The notes: generated from the sequence alone by a model not told the origin. A DNA stretch of 64,000 bases from Leptolyngbya sp. BC1307 (GCF_002286735.1 NZ_NRTA01000009.1:62001-126000), one strand, 5' to 3'; numbered from the stretch's first letter, positions 25,382 through 35,000 are shown. Translations and numbers: made by a program.

Positions 25382-26980
25382 TTGGGTAAGCGATCGCTAG
25401 CGGGAATTGCGGGAATTGTGGCGGTAGCTACTCTGCTCAGTAAGGTGTTTGGCTTGCTGCGGGAGACGGCGATCGCGGCGGCTTTTGGTACGGGGCCAGT
25501 GACCGATGCTTACAGCGTCTCCTATGTCATTCCTGGCTTTTTGCTGATCTTGCTAGGTGGCATCAATGGCCCTTTTCACAGCGCCATTGTCAGTGCGGTC
25601 TCCAAGCGCAAAAAAGAAGAGATTGCGCCTATTGTCGAAACGGTGACGACCGTTGTAGGGATTGTCTTAGTCATTGCTACGATTGCGCTGGTGATTTTTG
25701 CGGGGCCGGTGATTGATCTGCTCGGGCGAGGCTTTCAATCTACTTCTTTGGGATTGGAGAGTCGGGCGATCGCTATCACTCAGCTACGCATCATGGCCCC
25801 GATCACGGTTTTCGCCTGCTTCATTGGCATTGGCTTTGGCACGCTTAACGCTGCCGATCAGTACTGGCTACCGTCCATTAGTCCGCTGCTTTCGAGTACA
25901 AGCGTAATTGCGGGACTGGGCGTTTTGTGGCTGGTGCTGGGCAGCAATATTAGCGATCCGAGCTATGCCATGGTGGGCGGCATGGTCCTGGCCGGAGGCG
26001 CACTGGTCGGGGCAATTTTGCAATGGCTGGTTCAGGTGCCGGCTTTGTGGAGTTCGGGGTTGGGTCGGCTAAAGCTGCGGTTTAATCTTAGCGATCCGGG
26101 CGTGCGCGATGTGCTCAAGGTGCTGGGGCCAGCGACATTTTCCTCTGGCACCATGCAGATTAATGTATACACCGATCTGTTTTTTGCCGCGTTCGTGCCC
26201 GGTACGCTAGCAGCGCTCAATTTTTCTAACCTGTTGGTACAGACGCCGCTTGGCATTGTCTCCAATATTATTCTGGTGCCGTTTTTTCCGATTTTTTCTC
26301 GGCTGACCGACCCGGAGCAGTGGCCCGAACTCAAGCAGCGCATTCGCCAGAGCCTGATGCTGGTCGCCCTGACGATGCTGCCGATTAGTGCGCTGATTAT
26401 CACCCTGGCTCAGCCGATTGTCACCGTGGTTTACAAGCGCGGTGCCTTTGATGAAGAGGCGGTACGGCTGGTGACGACAATTTTGATTGCCTACGGGGTA
26501 GGTATGTTTGTCTACCTGGCGCGAGATGTGATGGTGCGAGTATTCTACGCTCTGGGCGATGGGCAAACGCCCTTCAAAATCAGCGTAGTGAATATCGCGG
26601 TCAATGCCGTCTTGGACTATTTCTTTTTTAACCTGATGGGACCTGCGGGCCTGGTCGTAGCGACCATTGGCGTCAATGTTGTTTCGCTAGTGGCGATGAC
26701 TGTCTTTCTTAGTCGCAAGCTAGGCGGGTTACCTATTGCCGATTGGGCAGGCACCATTTTTACGCTAACGGCGGCGAGTGCTCTGAGCGGGACCTTTTGC
26801 TGGCTCACCCGCTACGGATTGGCTAGCTGGATAGGGACAGAAGGCTTTTTTATTAACCTTATACAGCTATGCGTAGCGGGCGCGGTGGGCTTAGTGACCT
26901 TTGCATTACTGACTGTAGTTTTGAGAATTCCTGAGGCGGGGCTGCTGGCTCAGCGCATTCGTCAGCGGCTAGGACGTTAG
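25382..26980 (+). CDS. murJ: Lipid II flippase MurJ (MviN family)
   Basis: 532 residues. Moves lipid II across the inner membrane for peptidoglycan synthesis. About 14 membrane helices. MurJ features: SKVFGLLRETAIAAAFGTGP at the N-terminus, AYSVSYVIPGFLLILLGGIN, LNAADQYWLPS, and the late YKRGAFDEEAV. Start is TTG 25382 with GGAGG about 9 nt upstream. It lies 115 bp after phnE on the same strand but is probably separately expressed. It ends convergent with the kinase gene with only 25 bp between. Confidence 0.95.
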   Translation: MGKRSLAGIAGIVAVATLLSKVFGLLRETAIAAAFGTGPVTDAYSVSYVIPGFLLILLGGINGPFHSAIVSAVSKRKKEEIAPIVETVTTVVGIVLVIATIALVIFAGPVIDLLGRGFQSTSLGLESRAIAITQLRIMAPITVFACFIGIGFGTLNAADQYWLPSISPLLSSTSVIAGLGVLWLVLGSNISDPSYAMVGGMVLAGGALVGAILQWLVQVPALWSSGLGRLKLRFNLSDPGVRDVLKVLGPATFSSGTMQINVYTDLFFAAFVPGTLAALNFSNLLVQTPLGIVSNIILVPFFPIFSRLTDPEQWPELKQRIRQSLMLVALTMLPISALIITLAQPIVTVVYKRGAFDEEAVRLVTTILIAYGVGMFVYLARDVMVRVFYALGDGQTPFKISVVNIAVNAVLDYFFFNLMGPAGLVVATIGVNVVSLVAMTVFLSRKLGGLPIADWAGTIFTLTAASALSGTFCWLTRYGLASWIGTEGFFINLIQLCVAGAVGLVTFALLTVVLRIPEAGLLAQRIRQRLGR

Positions 26981-27005
26981 ATATGGCGCTAGAACAGGGC
27001 CGATT

Positions 27006-28952
27006 CTAGACGTGAGCGGCCGGATCTCGCTGCCAGATAGAGATCACTTCATCAGCACTGGCGGTGATCAGGGTTTGGCCATCGGGAGAAAAGGCGATCG
27101 CCACCACACCCCAATCGTGAGCCAGTTTAGCTACGCAGTCCCCCGTCTCTAGTCGCCAAAGCGTGAGCGTTCGATCTTCGCTGCCAACAGCGAGATAGCC
27201 GGTGCTGCTGAGCGCCAGAGCGGTAATTGGGCTGGCGGACTGATAAAACGATGCTGGCGGCGCTGGGTTGAGCTGAGCATCTAAGTCATAGCGCTGCACT
27301 TCATTAGTGCTGGTGGCGACAACTAGCTGTTGATAGGGCCGGTTTTGATGAGGGGTATGGAGGAGAGCGGCGATCGCTCCTTTCCCAGATAGATCAATGG
27401 TTTTGGCAAGCTGAGGGCGGTCTCGCTGATAGCGCCAGAGCTTCACTGTGCCATCGTCACTGGCGCTAGCGAACAGATTGCCTTGAGCGGATAGCGCGAT
27501 CGCATTCACCCGCTGCTGGTGCTGGCTCAGCCGAACGATGGGCATCAGCGTCGCAATATCCCACAGCACTATCTGGCCGTCGCTATTCGGGCTGATTAGC
27601 TGCGTCCCGTCTGGCGTGACTGCTAGCGCTGTGGGTAGCCAGCCAGCAGTGGACAATGTATTCAATAAGCAGCACTCGCCACTGTCCCACTCTTTGATCG
27701 TGCCGTCGGCACTGGCACTATAGAGCGCCCGACCGTCGGGGTGAAACTGCAGTGCCGTCACCTCAGCCGAATGTCCCTCACCGATCAGGCGTCGCCGATG
27801 AAACGTATGAACTAGCTGACCGCTCGGCAAATGCCACAGACGGATGGCTCCATCGGTACCAGCCGTAGCAAAAATAGGGCGCTGGGGGCTTACGGCGATT
27901 GCCCGAATGAGGCCGACCGGCTGTGTCAATCGCTGGCGGCGCTGCCAGGACTGCGGGGCCGTGACCACAACAGGGCGAATCGATGAGTCGGGGCGATCGC
28001 TCTGCAGTACATTTTTAAGTGCAGGCATGGTTTCTTTAGCGCGAGCTAGCAGCTTCTTGGGCGCATAGATCAGCGGATTTTGTGAAAACTGCAAGTCCAG
28101 GGCGACTTGATCCATGCTTTCGTAGCGCTGCTGCAAAGAGCGGACGACCATCTGATCGAGCACTTGTGCAAAGCGAGGCTCTACCGGCTGCGTCAAATAG
28201 TCTTGCCACACCCAGCGATCTTCAGCCGCTGAATAGAGCGAAAACGGATGAATGCCCGTGAGCAGATGCAGACAGGTGAGCCCCAAGCTGTAGATGTCGC
28301 TGGCAAAGGTAGCCTGACCCATCGACTGCTCTGGCGCGGCGTATCCGGCACTGCCAATCACCGTCTTAGCGGGTGTCAGGCGCACCCATTTAGCCGCGCC
28401 GAAATCGACCAGCATAGGCAGATTTTGAGGTTCGCTGCTAGTCAAGCTGCTTTTTAAGACAATATTGGCAGGTTTGATATCGCGATGGATGATGTCAAAC
28501 CCGTGGACGTATTGCAGCACGGGCACAAGGGAGGTGAGCAGCGATCGCACCTTACTTTCTGCCCACGGCCCATCCGCTTCTATCTGCTGTTCTAAGTTTT
28601 CACCCGGCGCAAATTCCTGCACCAAAAACTGCCCCAAATCATTCTCTATTGCCGCGAGCAGCCGAGGAATTTGCGGATGTTCTCCCAACTGACGCAGTCG
28701 CTCAGCCTCGCTGTGAAAGCCCTCCTCAGCCAGAGAATCGCTGTAAATTTGCTTGATGACGCAGCGAGATGGGCTACCACCATCTGCCAGCAGGTCTTCT
28801 GCCAAAAATGTGCGCCCAAAGCCCCCTTTGCCCAGCAGTGATTTCAGTCTATAACGACCTGCCAGCGCTAGCGGTGTGCCGCAGGCCTGACAAAAATTTG
28901 CCGTCAGTGGATTTTGCGGCTGCGGGCAACCTGGATTAAGGCAATAGGCCAT
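27006..28952 (-). CDS. Serine/threonine protein kinase with N-terminal zinc ribbon and C-terminal WD40 propeller
   Basis: 648 residues from the ATG at 28952, which begins directly at the zinc ribbon (MAYCLNPGCPQPQNP; Cys 4, 9, 21, 24); an upstream in-frame start at 28994 would add 14 residues unlike the family. Kinase domain about 30-300: glycine loop GKGGFGRTFLAE, Lys in CVIKQI, catalytic HRDIKPANI, DFGAAKW, and GYAAPEQSMG. Then a ~50-residue linker and about seven WD40 blades (for example LYSASADGTIKEWD, FASASDDGTVKLWR, LITASADEVISIWQ). Hanks-type eukaryotic-like signalling kinase, cytosolic; the propeller likely binds partners. Targets unknown. Confidence 0.95.
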   Translation of the reverse strand: MAYCLNPGCPQPQNPLTANFCQACGTPLALAGRYRLKSLLGKGGFGRTFLAEDLLADGGSPSRCVIKQIYSDSLAEEGFHSEAERLRQLGEHPQIPRLLAAIENDLGQFLVQEFAPGENLEQQIEADGPWAESKVRSLLTSLVPVLQYVHGFDIIHRDIKPANIVLKSSLTSSEPQNLPMLVDFGAAKWVRLTPAKTVIGSAGYAAPEQSMGQATFASDIYSLGLTCLHLLTGIHPFSLYSAAEDRWVWQDYLTQPVEPRFAQVLDQMVVRSLQQRYESMDQVALDLQFSQNPLIYAPKKLLARAKETMPALKNVLQSDRPDSSIRPVVVTAPQSWQRRQRLTQPVGLIRAIAVSPQRPIFATAGTDGAIRLWHLPSGQLVHTFHRRRLIGEGHSAEVTALQFHPDGRALYSASADGTIKEWDSGECCLLNTLSTAGWLPTALAVTPDGTQLISPNSDGQIVLWDIATLMPIVRLSQHQQRVNAIALSAQGNLFASASDDGTVKLWRYQRDRPQLAKTIDLSGKGAIAALLHTPHQNRPYQQLVVATSTNEVQRYDLDAQLNPAPPASFYQSASPITALALSSTGYLAVGSEDRTLTLWRLETGDCVAKLAHDWGVVAIAFSPDGQTLITASADEVISIWQRDPAAHV

Positions 28953-29036
28953 GACCTTTGAGCTGTAGAGAAAGGCCCTCTCGAACTTTAGCACCGTAGA
29001 ACGGCCCTACTCTAAAGTTCGGTTCGGGCTGATGGC

Positions 29037-29318
29037 TCAGGTAGGAACTGCTTCACCGGGCCTTAGCTTTGCCCATTTACCCATTTCTTCAGCAAAGCTG
29101 TTGCAGCCCACCACGTCATATTCAAATCCAAATTCGCTGGACTGCACTATCTTCTGACCGCTGACTTCTACTTTTGGCAAGGAGATGTTTGCATTAATAG
29201 TCGGGTTGTCAGGTTCAAAAACGGGCGCATCGGTCAGATGCGGCTGCTGATGGTTAGTTTCCACTGCATGATAGGTAATGCAGCTATCAACGTAGTGGCA
29301 GTTTACACAAATACACAT
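29037..29318 (-). CDS. ycf34: Ycf34 family protein
   Basis: 93 residues. The opening MCICVNCHYVDSCITYHAVE with conserved cysteines, then HLTDAPVFEPDNPTIN and FGFEYDVVGCNSFAEEMGKW, match Ycf34 of red-algal plastids and cyanobacteria. In Synechocystis it has been reported to bind an Fe-S cluster and to be needed for normal phototrophic growth. Start ATG 29318. An overlapping minus-strand frame just upstream (29303-29515) shows no family features. Confidence 0.92.
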   Translation of the reverse strand: MCICVNCHYVDSCITYHAVETNHQQPHLTDAPVFEPDNPTINANISLPKVEVSGQKIVQSSEFGFEYDVVGCNSFAEEMGKWAKLRPGEAVPT

Positions 29319-29753
29319 GGGCCAAACCTCGGTGTAGGACTACAGCTGAACTGAGGATGTTTGTTTGCTATAGATGGCTTTGCTTTACTGTAGCGTAGGA
29401 TTTTGACAGTGATTTCTTCTCCAAAGGAGAAAACCACGAAATACGCTCGGCAGAGAATTTCATGGTCTTCTTCGGAGAATAGCTGTGATCCCTGTTCGAG
29501 CGAGGGCTGAAGCATTCGCTTCTAGCAGCAAGACTTATACCCCCTTGTGGCTTTGCGCGGAGGCAAAGTCTATAAAATGCACTGAGGAAATATGGTTAGG
29601 AAGATATTTTGAGACTCTGTTCATGAGTCTATTCATCAAGATGGCCGTAACTTTTGTGCGAAAGCTATTGGGATCGTTTGATCTCAGCTGACATGATTCA
29701 GCCGTGGCTTTTGCTTTCTGCCCGCGCCAGTGCGGGCTTATTGATGTCTGCCT
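29319..29753. other. Divergent intergenic region, ycf34/cca
   Basis: 435 bp. Several small open frames on both strands have unlikely composition. A 6-bp perfect stem GCCCGC (29720-29725) / GCGGGC (29732-29737) sits 17 nt before the cca start and may shape that leader. A GAGAAAACCACG stretch near 29428 has a short inverted repeat with TTCTCC just upstream. No RNA gene recognised. Confidence 0.45.
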
Positions 29754-31013
29754 ATGTCTGCTTTTACGCCCGAAACTTGGCCGTTTTCGCTCGATCTGCT
29801 CCCTGATGAAGCTCATATAGTGGGGGGTAGCGTGCGCGATCGCCTACTCCATCGCCAGTCAGCCTACCTCGATCTCGATTTTGTGCTGCCTCAAGACGCG
29901 GTGAAAACAGCGTCGATGATCGCCAGGTCTTGCGATGCAGGGTTTGTCGTGCTGGATCAGGCGCGGCAGATTGCCCGGGTTGTCTTTGAGCAGATGACGG
30001 TAGATTTTGCGCAGCAGCAAGGCGATAGTTTGGAGGCCGATCTGCGGCGGCGAGACTTTACGGTGAATGCGATCGCCTACCACCCCCACAGCCAAACCCT
30101 GGTCGATCCGCTAGAGGGCAAAGCCGATATCGCTAGCAAAACCATTCGCATGGTGAGCTATGAAAACCTGGCCGCCGATCCGCTCAGACTCATGCGCGCC
30201 TACCGCCAGGCCGCTCAACTCGGGTTTACGCTATCGCCCGCTACCCAATCGGCGATCAATCAGTTGTCACCTCATCTAGCCGCTATTTCAATTGAGCGGG
30301 TGCGCCAGGAGCTAGACGCCTTGCTCAGCGTTCCGGCAGGCACCGACCAGCTCACGCCAATTTTGCACAGTCAGCTGCTGCAATTTTGTCTGCCTCATTT
30401 CAATGCCAGCAACATAGAGCAGATAGCGGCGATTGACCAGGCGACAGAGCGACTTACAAAAGACCTTCCTGCTTACGCTAAGAGGCTCAGGGGCTGGCTC
30501 AAGCCCGTACCTGCTGGCTTTTATCGCAGCTGGATTAAGGTGACTAAGCTGAGCCGATTGATCGGGCAAGATGGGGCCACCGCCGAAGCCGACCTAGCAA
30601 CGCTTAAATACAGTCGCACTGAGGCTCAGATTGCGCTGACCCTAGTTCAACTACAGCCCGAGATCGAGATGATGCACCGAGAACCACTGAGCCAGGCGCA
30701 GCAGTTTTTTCTCTTCAAAGCAGCTGGAGAGAGTTTCCCGGCGGTGTCTTTGCTGGGGCTGGCTCAAGGCGTGAGCATGATGGTGCTACAGCCAATGATC
30801 AAGAGGTTTTTAGATCCCAATGATCCGATCGCTCACCCGCAGGTGCTGATTACTGGTCGCGCGCTGATCAAACGTCTGGGCATGAAACCCGGCCCCGAGA
30901 TTGGGAATCTGCTAAAAGCGGTAGAGCTGGCTCAAGCGAGTGGAGAAATTAGCGATCAAGAAGAGGCGATCGCCTGGGTCAAACAGCTCAAACCCTACGA
31001 GTTCAAACCCTAA
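29754..31013 (+). CDS. cca: tRNA nucleotidyltransferase / poly(A) polymerase family (CCA-adding type)
   Basis: 419 residues. Adds or repairs the tRNA 3' CCA. The nucleotidyltransferase motif is IVGGSVRDRLLHRQSAYLD-LDFV, with the catalytic acidic pair in LDLDFV; then LRRRDFTVNAIAY, DPLRLMRAYRQAAQLGF and SIERVRQELDALL mark the class II head and neck. Since the tmRNA here lacks an encoded CCA, such an enzyme is required. C-terminal GRALIKRLGMKPGPEIGNLL is typical. Two-enzyme (CC- and A-adding) division of labour cannot be excluded. Its stop overlaps the convergent gene's stop by 3 bp. Confidence 0.93.
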   Translation: MSAFTPETWPFSLDLLPDEAHIVGGSVRDRLLHRQSAYLDLDFVLPQDAVKTASMIARSCDAGFVVLDQARQIARVVFEQMTVDFAQQQGDSLEADLRRRDFTVNAIAYHPHSQTLVDPLEGKADIASKTIRMVSYENLAADPLRLMRAYRQAAQLGFTLSPATQSAINQLSPHLAAISIERVRQELDALLSVPAGTDQLTPILHSQLLQFCLPHFNASNIEQIAAIDQATERLTKDLPAYAKRLRGWLKPVPAGFYRSWIKVTKLSRLIGQDGATAEADLATLKYSRTEAQIALTLVQLQPEIEMMHREPLSQAQQFFLFKAAGESFPAVSLLGLAQGVSMMVLQPMIKRFLDPNDPIAHPQVLITGRALIKRLGMKPGPEIGNLLKAVELAQASGEISDQEEAIAWVKQLKPYEFKP

Positions 31014-32170
31014 AGCGAAGAGACTGAACGCTGAGGCCGCACGTCCATCTTGTGGGCCAAACTGCCGTCTGTCCAATCGAGAGGATGCGCCTCACTAGCC
31101 GGAACCACACTGACCACCGACTGGCGGCTAACAGCCTGGGCGGCTACTCGTTTGACCGGCTGCGGTCTAGAGACACGGCTAGTCGGTGCCGCCTGCTGAG
31201 CGGTAGATCGGGAAACCAACACGCGGCCAGCAGTAGATTTGGGCGGAGCGGCCATGACTCGCTGCGGACGCGGACGACGCTTTTTAGGCTTGCCCTGGGA
31301 TGCAGGGCTGTGAGCTGCCGGGCGAACGGCTGGTATAGCTGCTGGCTTAGCGATCTTTTGGGCTGCTTTAGTCAATCTAACGGCAGGCGATTGGCTGCCA
31401 CGAGCTTGTGCTGGGTGAGCCGCTGTCCGAGGCGTCGCTGTCTTGACTGACTTGTGAATGGCTCCTTTTTGGGCAGGTTTGTTTGACCGGCCCGGCGCTT
31501 CAGCGTCGAAACGTACTTTACGCACTTGACCGCGCGATTCTCCCCGGGAGACGCTACGCGAACGCGCTGCCGCTAGCCGCACCCGAGCCCGCTGCCTTGA
31601 TATAGCTAGGCAACCAGCTGCGCAAGTCCCTACCAATGCTCCGACAGACCAAGCCGGAAAATTTGAATCGTTCTCAGCATTAGCCACTGTACTGGAGCCC
31701 GCAGCAGATGGGGCCGTCTCGGTATCCGCCGAAGCCATATCGTCAGTGCCCTGTTCGATATTGATAAACGAATCCTTGGCTACTGAAGTGATTTCGGCTT
31801 TAGGTTCAGGCAACTCCATCGTCAGCCTTCTCGGGCTAATCATGCCTTCTAGTGCCACTGCCGCGCCTAGAATAGATACTAGCCACAGGCCAGCTACCAG
31901 CACCCAGGGCCTTACCAACAAAAGGTTAAATGCTATCTGAGTTCCTTTCGACCGCTTTAAATTTGACTGCTTTAAATCTGGCTGCTTTACATCAGCCTGA
32001 GGAATACTGACATTAGGAGCGCTTGCCTGCGGCCTGTTTTTCTGGGGGGGCTTTCCTTGCGGCAGCTTGTTCGATAGTTGCTTGAGAGGATTAATGTTTT
32101 GAAGCTTCAAATGCTTGAGCGAGGCCATAGGCAGCTTCACCTTGCTTAATCTCTCTGACGAACTATTCAT
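31010..32170 (-). CDS. Basic single-pass membrane protein, unknown function
   Basis: 386 residues from ATG 32170; the frame extends 36 codons further upstream but that part lacks a better start. The N-terminal ~90 residues are basic and Gln/Pro/Lys-rich. A single membrane helix follows (about 100-120, VLVAGLWLVSILGAAVALEG), then a ~60-residue acidic stretch, a second hydrophobic segment (AWSVGALVGTCAAGCLAI), and a long Arg/Ala/Pro/Lys-rich tail (SKPKKRRPRPQRV-like). No enzymatic domain. A 30-bp stretch in it matches a cyanobacterial dispersed repeat (31539-31576). I recognise no family. Confidence 0.65.
   Translation of the reverse strand: MNSSSERLSKVKLPMASLKHLKLQNINPLKQLSNKLPQGKPPQKNRPQASAPNVSIPQADVKQPDLKQSNLKRSKGTQIAFNLLLVRPWVLVAGLWLVSILGAAVALEGMISPRRLTMELPEPKAEITSVAKDSFINIEQGTDDMASADTETAPSAAGSSTVANAENDSNFPAWSVGALVGTCAAGCLAISRQRARVRLAAARSRSVSRGESRGQVRKVRFDAEAPGRSNKPAQKGAIHKSVKTATPRTAAHPAQARGSQSPAVRLTKAAQKIAKPAAIPAVRPAAHSPASQGKPKKRRPRPQRVMAAPPKSTAGRVLVSRSTAQQAAPTSRVSRPQPVKRVAAQAVSRQSVVSVVPASEAHPLDWTDGSLAHKMDVRPQRSVSSL
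31539..31576. repeat. Probable cyanobacterial small dispersed repeat inside a gene
   Basis: TCTCCCCGGGAGA hairpin followed by CGCTACGCGAACGCGCTGCC. The string GGAGACGCTACGCGAACG is a very common dispersed repeat in Nostoc-type and related genomes, from my recollection. It is in frame here and codes for Arg/Ser-rich residues (AAARSRSVSRGE). Confidence 0.5.
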
Positions 32171-32400
32171 GTTAAAGGATTCCCCTTGAGAGCCTTTTGT
32201 CCAAAAGATACCGGAATTGTAGAGGCATCTTAAACGATTGGCTAGCTTTAGGCCAGTTTTTCTTTGAGCCTGGTCCACAAACCTACATTTTTTCGTCTTA
32301 TTAGAATCGCTTAAGTCAGTTGCTGAATGCCTCTATCCCTGTATTCATAGTCTGATCTGACCAGCGCTTGGGTAGGTCAATTTAGGTAGGTTACTATCGA

Positions 32401-33288
32401 CTATCGCAGCTCTAGGGCCGGTAAATACTTCCCAGGGTCTTGAGCAACCCAGCCCGCCGCAGAGTTAGTGCGCACCTCAAAATATAAAAATGTGGGTGCA
32501 TCACGCCCCAACCTGCCCACGACTGCCGCCTCCGCTACCGACTGCCCCGCCGATACTGTAACCTCGCTCAAGTTGACATAGCGCGTTTGCAGACCCTGCG
32601 CATGGTTGATCACCACCATCAACCCATAACCGGCTTGCTCACCGGCAAACGCAACTGTGCCACTCTCTACAGCCAGCACCTCGGTAGAGTTAGGAACGGC
32701 AAAGGCAATGCCACTGTTGAAAACCAGCTCGTCTCGGGTGGAGTGGGGCTGCCAACCATAGCTGCTAGCAATGCCTGCAGGCTCAGATAAAGGATAGCCC
32801 GGTAGTGCCGCTGTTTGGGGGCGGCTAGCTACGGTGGTGAGCGCGCCTGGAACAAAGATACGGCCGGGCAATTCGGCAGCGCAGCCATTGACTTCAAATA
32901 GCAAATCGGCGCGACTACTGTATCGCTCAGCCAGCGACTGCCAGCTTTCTCCGGGGCTCACATTGACGACCATGCCATTGAAAGGGGGAATTTGCAGATC
33001 TGTCCCGGGAGAGAGACTGCTGCCAGGGTTGAATCGGGTTAGGGTCGATGGCTGCAGACGATAGGCGATCGCTATGCTATCGAGGCTATCACCTGCGACT
33101 ACTCGATGAGTGCGCATCTGGTCTAGCGCAGCAGAACAGCTAGTGCTGGCTACGGCGGGTTGGTAAATTCCCATCGTGATCGGGGCTATCAGCCCAGCAA
33201 CCATCATTTTTATTACTTTGAAGGGAGCTGCTTTGAAGAGATTTGATGAGGTATCTGCGGTCTGGCTGTGCTGGAAGAAATGTGCCAT
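32401..33288 (-). CDS. LysM protein with catalytically degenerate M23 (LytM) domain
   Basis: 295 residues, secreted: long N-region then hydrophobic MMVAGLIAPITMGIYQPAVA. Two LysM-like segments (HRVVAGDSLDSIAIAYRLQP at about 60-105; VNVSPGESWQSLAERYSSR at about 108-150) bind peptidoglycan. The C-terminal ~120 residues have the M23 fold signature but all zinc ligands are replaced: the usual H-x-G-x-D is NSGIA, the YAH is YVN, and the H-x-H of HLHFE is FLYFE. It should not cleave peptidoglycan. Dead LytM proteins such as EnvC and NlpD activate amidases, which suggests a role as an amidase or division regulator. Confidence 0.88.
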   Translation of the reverse strand: MAHFFQHSQTADTSSNLFKAAPFKVIKMMVAGLIAPITMGIYQPAVASTSCSAALDQMRTHRVVAGDSLDSIAIAYRLQPSTLTRFNPGSSLSPGTDLQIPPFNGMVVNVSPGESWQSLAERYSSRADLLFEVNGCAAELPGRIFVPGALTTVASRPQTAALPGYPLSEPAGIASSYGWQPHSTRDELVFNSGIAFAVPNSTEVLAVESGTVAFAGEQAGYGLMVVINHAQGLQTRYVNLSEVTVSAGQSVAEAAVVGRLGRDAPTFLYFEVRTNSAAGWVAQDPGKYLPALELR

Positions 33289-33671
33289 TGATTATAGATA
33301 AAGATCTGCTAAATTTAGTGCGCCCGGCATTCGCGAAAGGCCCAACCGACCGAGTTAGATAGAATAGAGACCCGGTTAGAGCACTGTTCTACGGATACCA
33401 TCGGCTATCTGGAAATTTTACGCTGCCACTAATTTAGCGAATCGAATGGGCTGAGCGAATCGAGTGAGTCAATTAACTGAGTCAATCGACGGATGAATTG
33501 AACAGGGCAGTCTTTATCTGAGCAAACAATACTAAGAAACTGACCCGGCTGATTGCGACTATCTTTTCAGTGGCTTTTCAGCGGGTAGAGACCGTCAAAG
33601 TAGTGGAAACGTCTCTATACTTTGGGAGGGGAGCTGATTTTTGCGGGTTATTTATAAAAGGACGATGGAAC
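33289..33671. other. Divergent intergenic region, LysM protein/HtrA protease
   Basis: 383 bp. It includes the direct repeat GAGTCAAT (33466 and 33479 area) within a GAATCGA-rich stretch. The frame upstream of the protease start is open but not conserved. No clear promoter pair. Confidence 0.4.
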
Positions 33672-34901
33672 ATGGGGGTTTCTCCTAAATACCTGGGGCT
33701 GGGTGGAGTCATGCTGCTGCTGGGCACGGGGGCCGGCTGGGCCGGGCATACCTATTTTTCTGATCAAGGTGCAACAGCGCTTCGCTCTGAGCAGCTTCTA
33801 CCCGCTGTAATTCCCGCTTCTCAGGAGGCAATAGCCCAGGCAGCGCCACCCCCCCCTAGCCTCCCGGTTGACTCCAATTTTATTGCGACGGCTGCTAACC
33901 GGGTGGGCCCTAGCGTCGTGCGCATTGACGCCTCTCGCGCTGTCAGTGGCTCATCTGACCCGATGGAGCGACGCTTGTTTAAACGATTTTTTGGCGAAGA
34001 CTCGCCGCAGCTGCCAGAGCAACCCGAACTGCCAGAGCACATGGAACGCGGAACAGGGTCTGGGTTTATTCTCAGCTCTGATGGCAAACTGCTCACCAAT
34101 GCCCACGTGATTGAAGGCGCAGATACGGTAGAGGTGACGCTCAAAGATGGCCGTAGCTTTACGGGAGAAGTGATCGGCGCAGATCCGGTGACCGATGTAG
34201 CGGTGATCAAAATTGAAGCAACCGATTTGCCAGTTGCACCGCTGGGTAACACAGCAGATCTCTCACCGGGGCAGTGGGCGATCGCCATTGGCAATCCGCT
34301 CGGGCTAGACAACACGGTCACTGCTGGCATTATCAGCGCCGTAAATCGCTCCAGTACTCAGGTAGGCATTGCCGATAAGCGGGTGCAGTTTATTCAAACC
34401 GACGCGGCAATCAACCCTGGCAACTCTGGCGGGCCACTGCTCAATGCTAGCGGCGAAGTGATTGGTATGAATACAGCCATCCGCGCTAATGCTCAGGGGC
34501 TAGGGTTTGCCATTCCGATTGAGACGGCCAAGCGCATTTCTGATCAGCTGTTTGCAACGGGCGAAGTGCAGCATCCCTATCTGGGGATTCAGATGGTCAA
34601 TCTGGATAAGGAAATCCGCGATCGCATCAATCAAGACGAAGAAATTGGCGTCAAAATCAGCGAAGACCAGGGTGTCGTCATCGTCAGAGTGATGCCGGGT
34701 ACGCCTGCCGAATCTGCTGGCCTACAGCAGGGCGACGTGATTAAGCGGATCAACAACGAGGCAGTCCTCACCGTGACTGACGTGCAGTCTCAAGTCGAAA
34801 ATAGCGGTATTGGCGAAGACCTGCAGGTAGAGGTCATTCGTGCTGGCAAGCTGCAAAAAATTGATGTTCAGCCCACAGCCTTGCCGCCTGAACTCCAGTA
34901 G
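33672..34901 (+). CDS. HtrA/Deg-type serine protease
   Basis: 410 residues from the ATG at 33672 (preceded by AAGGA); the frame is open 34 codons further back but without family sequence. N-terminal anchor or signal (YLGLGGVMLLLGTGAGWAGH). The trypsin-like domain holds His in LLTNAHVIEGADTV, Asp in DVAVIKIEA and Ser in INPGNSGGPLLN. One C-terminal PDZ domain (about 300-400; VVIVRVMPGTPAESAGLQQG). Cyanobacteria have three paralogues (HtrA, HhoA, HhoB) for periplasmic and thylakoid protein quality control; I cannot choose among them. Confidence 0.95.
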   Translation: MGVSPKYLGLGGVMLLLGTGAGWAGHTYFSDQGATALRSEQLLPAVIPASQEAIAQAAPPPPSLPVDSNFIATAANRVGPSVVRIDASRAVSGSSDPMERRLFKRFFGEDSPQLPEQPELPEHMERGTGSGFILSSDGKLLTNAHVIEGADTVEVTLKDGRSFTGEVIGADPVTDVAVIKIEATDLPVAPLGNTADLSPGQWAIAIGNPLGLDNTVTAGIISAVNRSSTQVGIADKRVQFIQTDAAINPGNSGGPLLNASGEVIGMNTAIRANAQGLGFAIPIETAKRISDQLFATGEVQHPYLGIQMVNLDKEIRDRINQDEEIGVKISEDQGVVIVRVMPGTPAESAGLQQGDVIKRINNEAVLTVTDVQSQVENSGIGEDLQVEVIRAGKLQKIDVQPTALPPELQ

Positions 34902-35000
34902 ATCGCAAACGTATAGTTTCCTCCCGCTGAAGGCTAGCAAACCGGGCTTCGTAGCAGGAAGGTAGTGAGTTCGGAGGGCAGCGCCGATGGAGGGCTGCGG

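Noticed and set aside
29303-29515. 70-codon minus-strand frame overlapping ycf34
   Set aside because: Overlaps a conserved gene, no family, low-quality composition.
29485-29691. 68-codon plus-strand frame and overlapping minus-strand frame 29535-29816
   Set aside because: No family or ribosome site; the minus-strand frame overlaps the start of cca.
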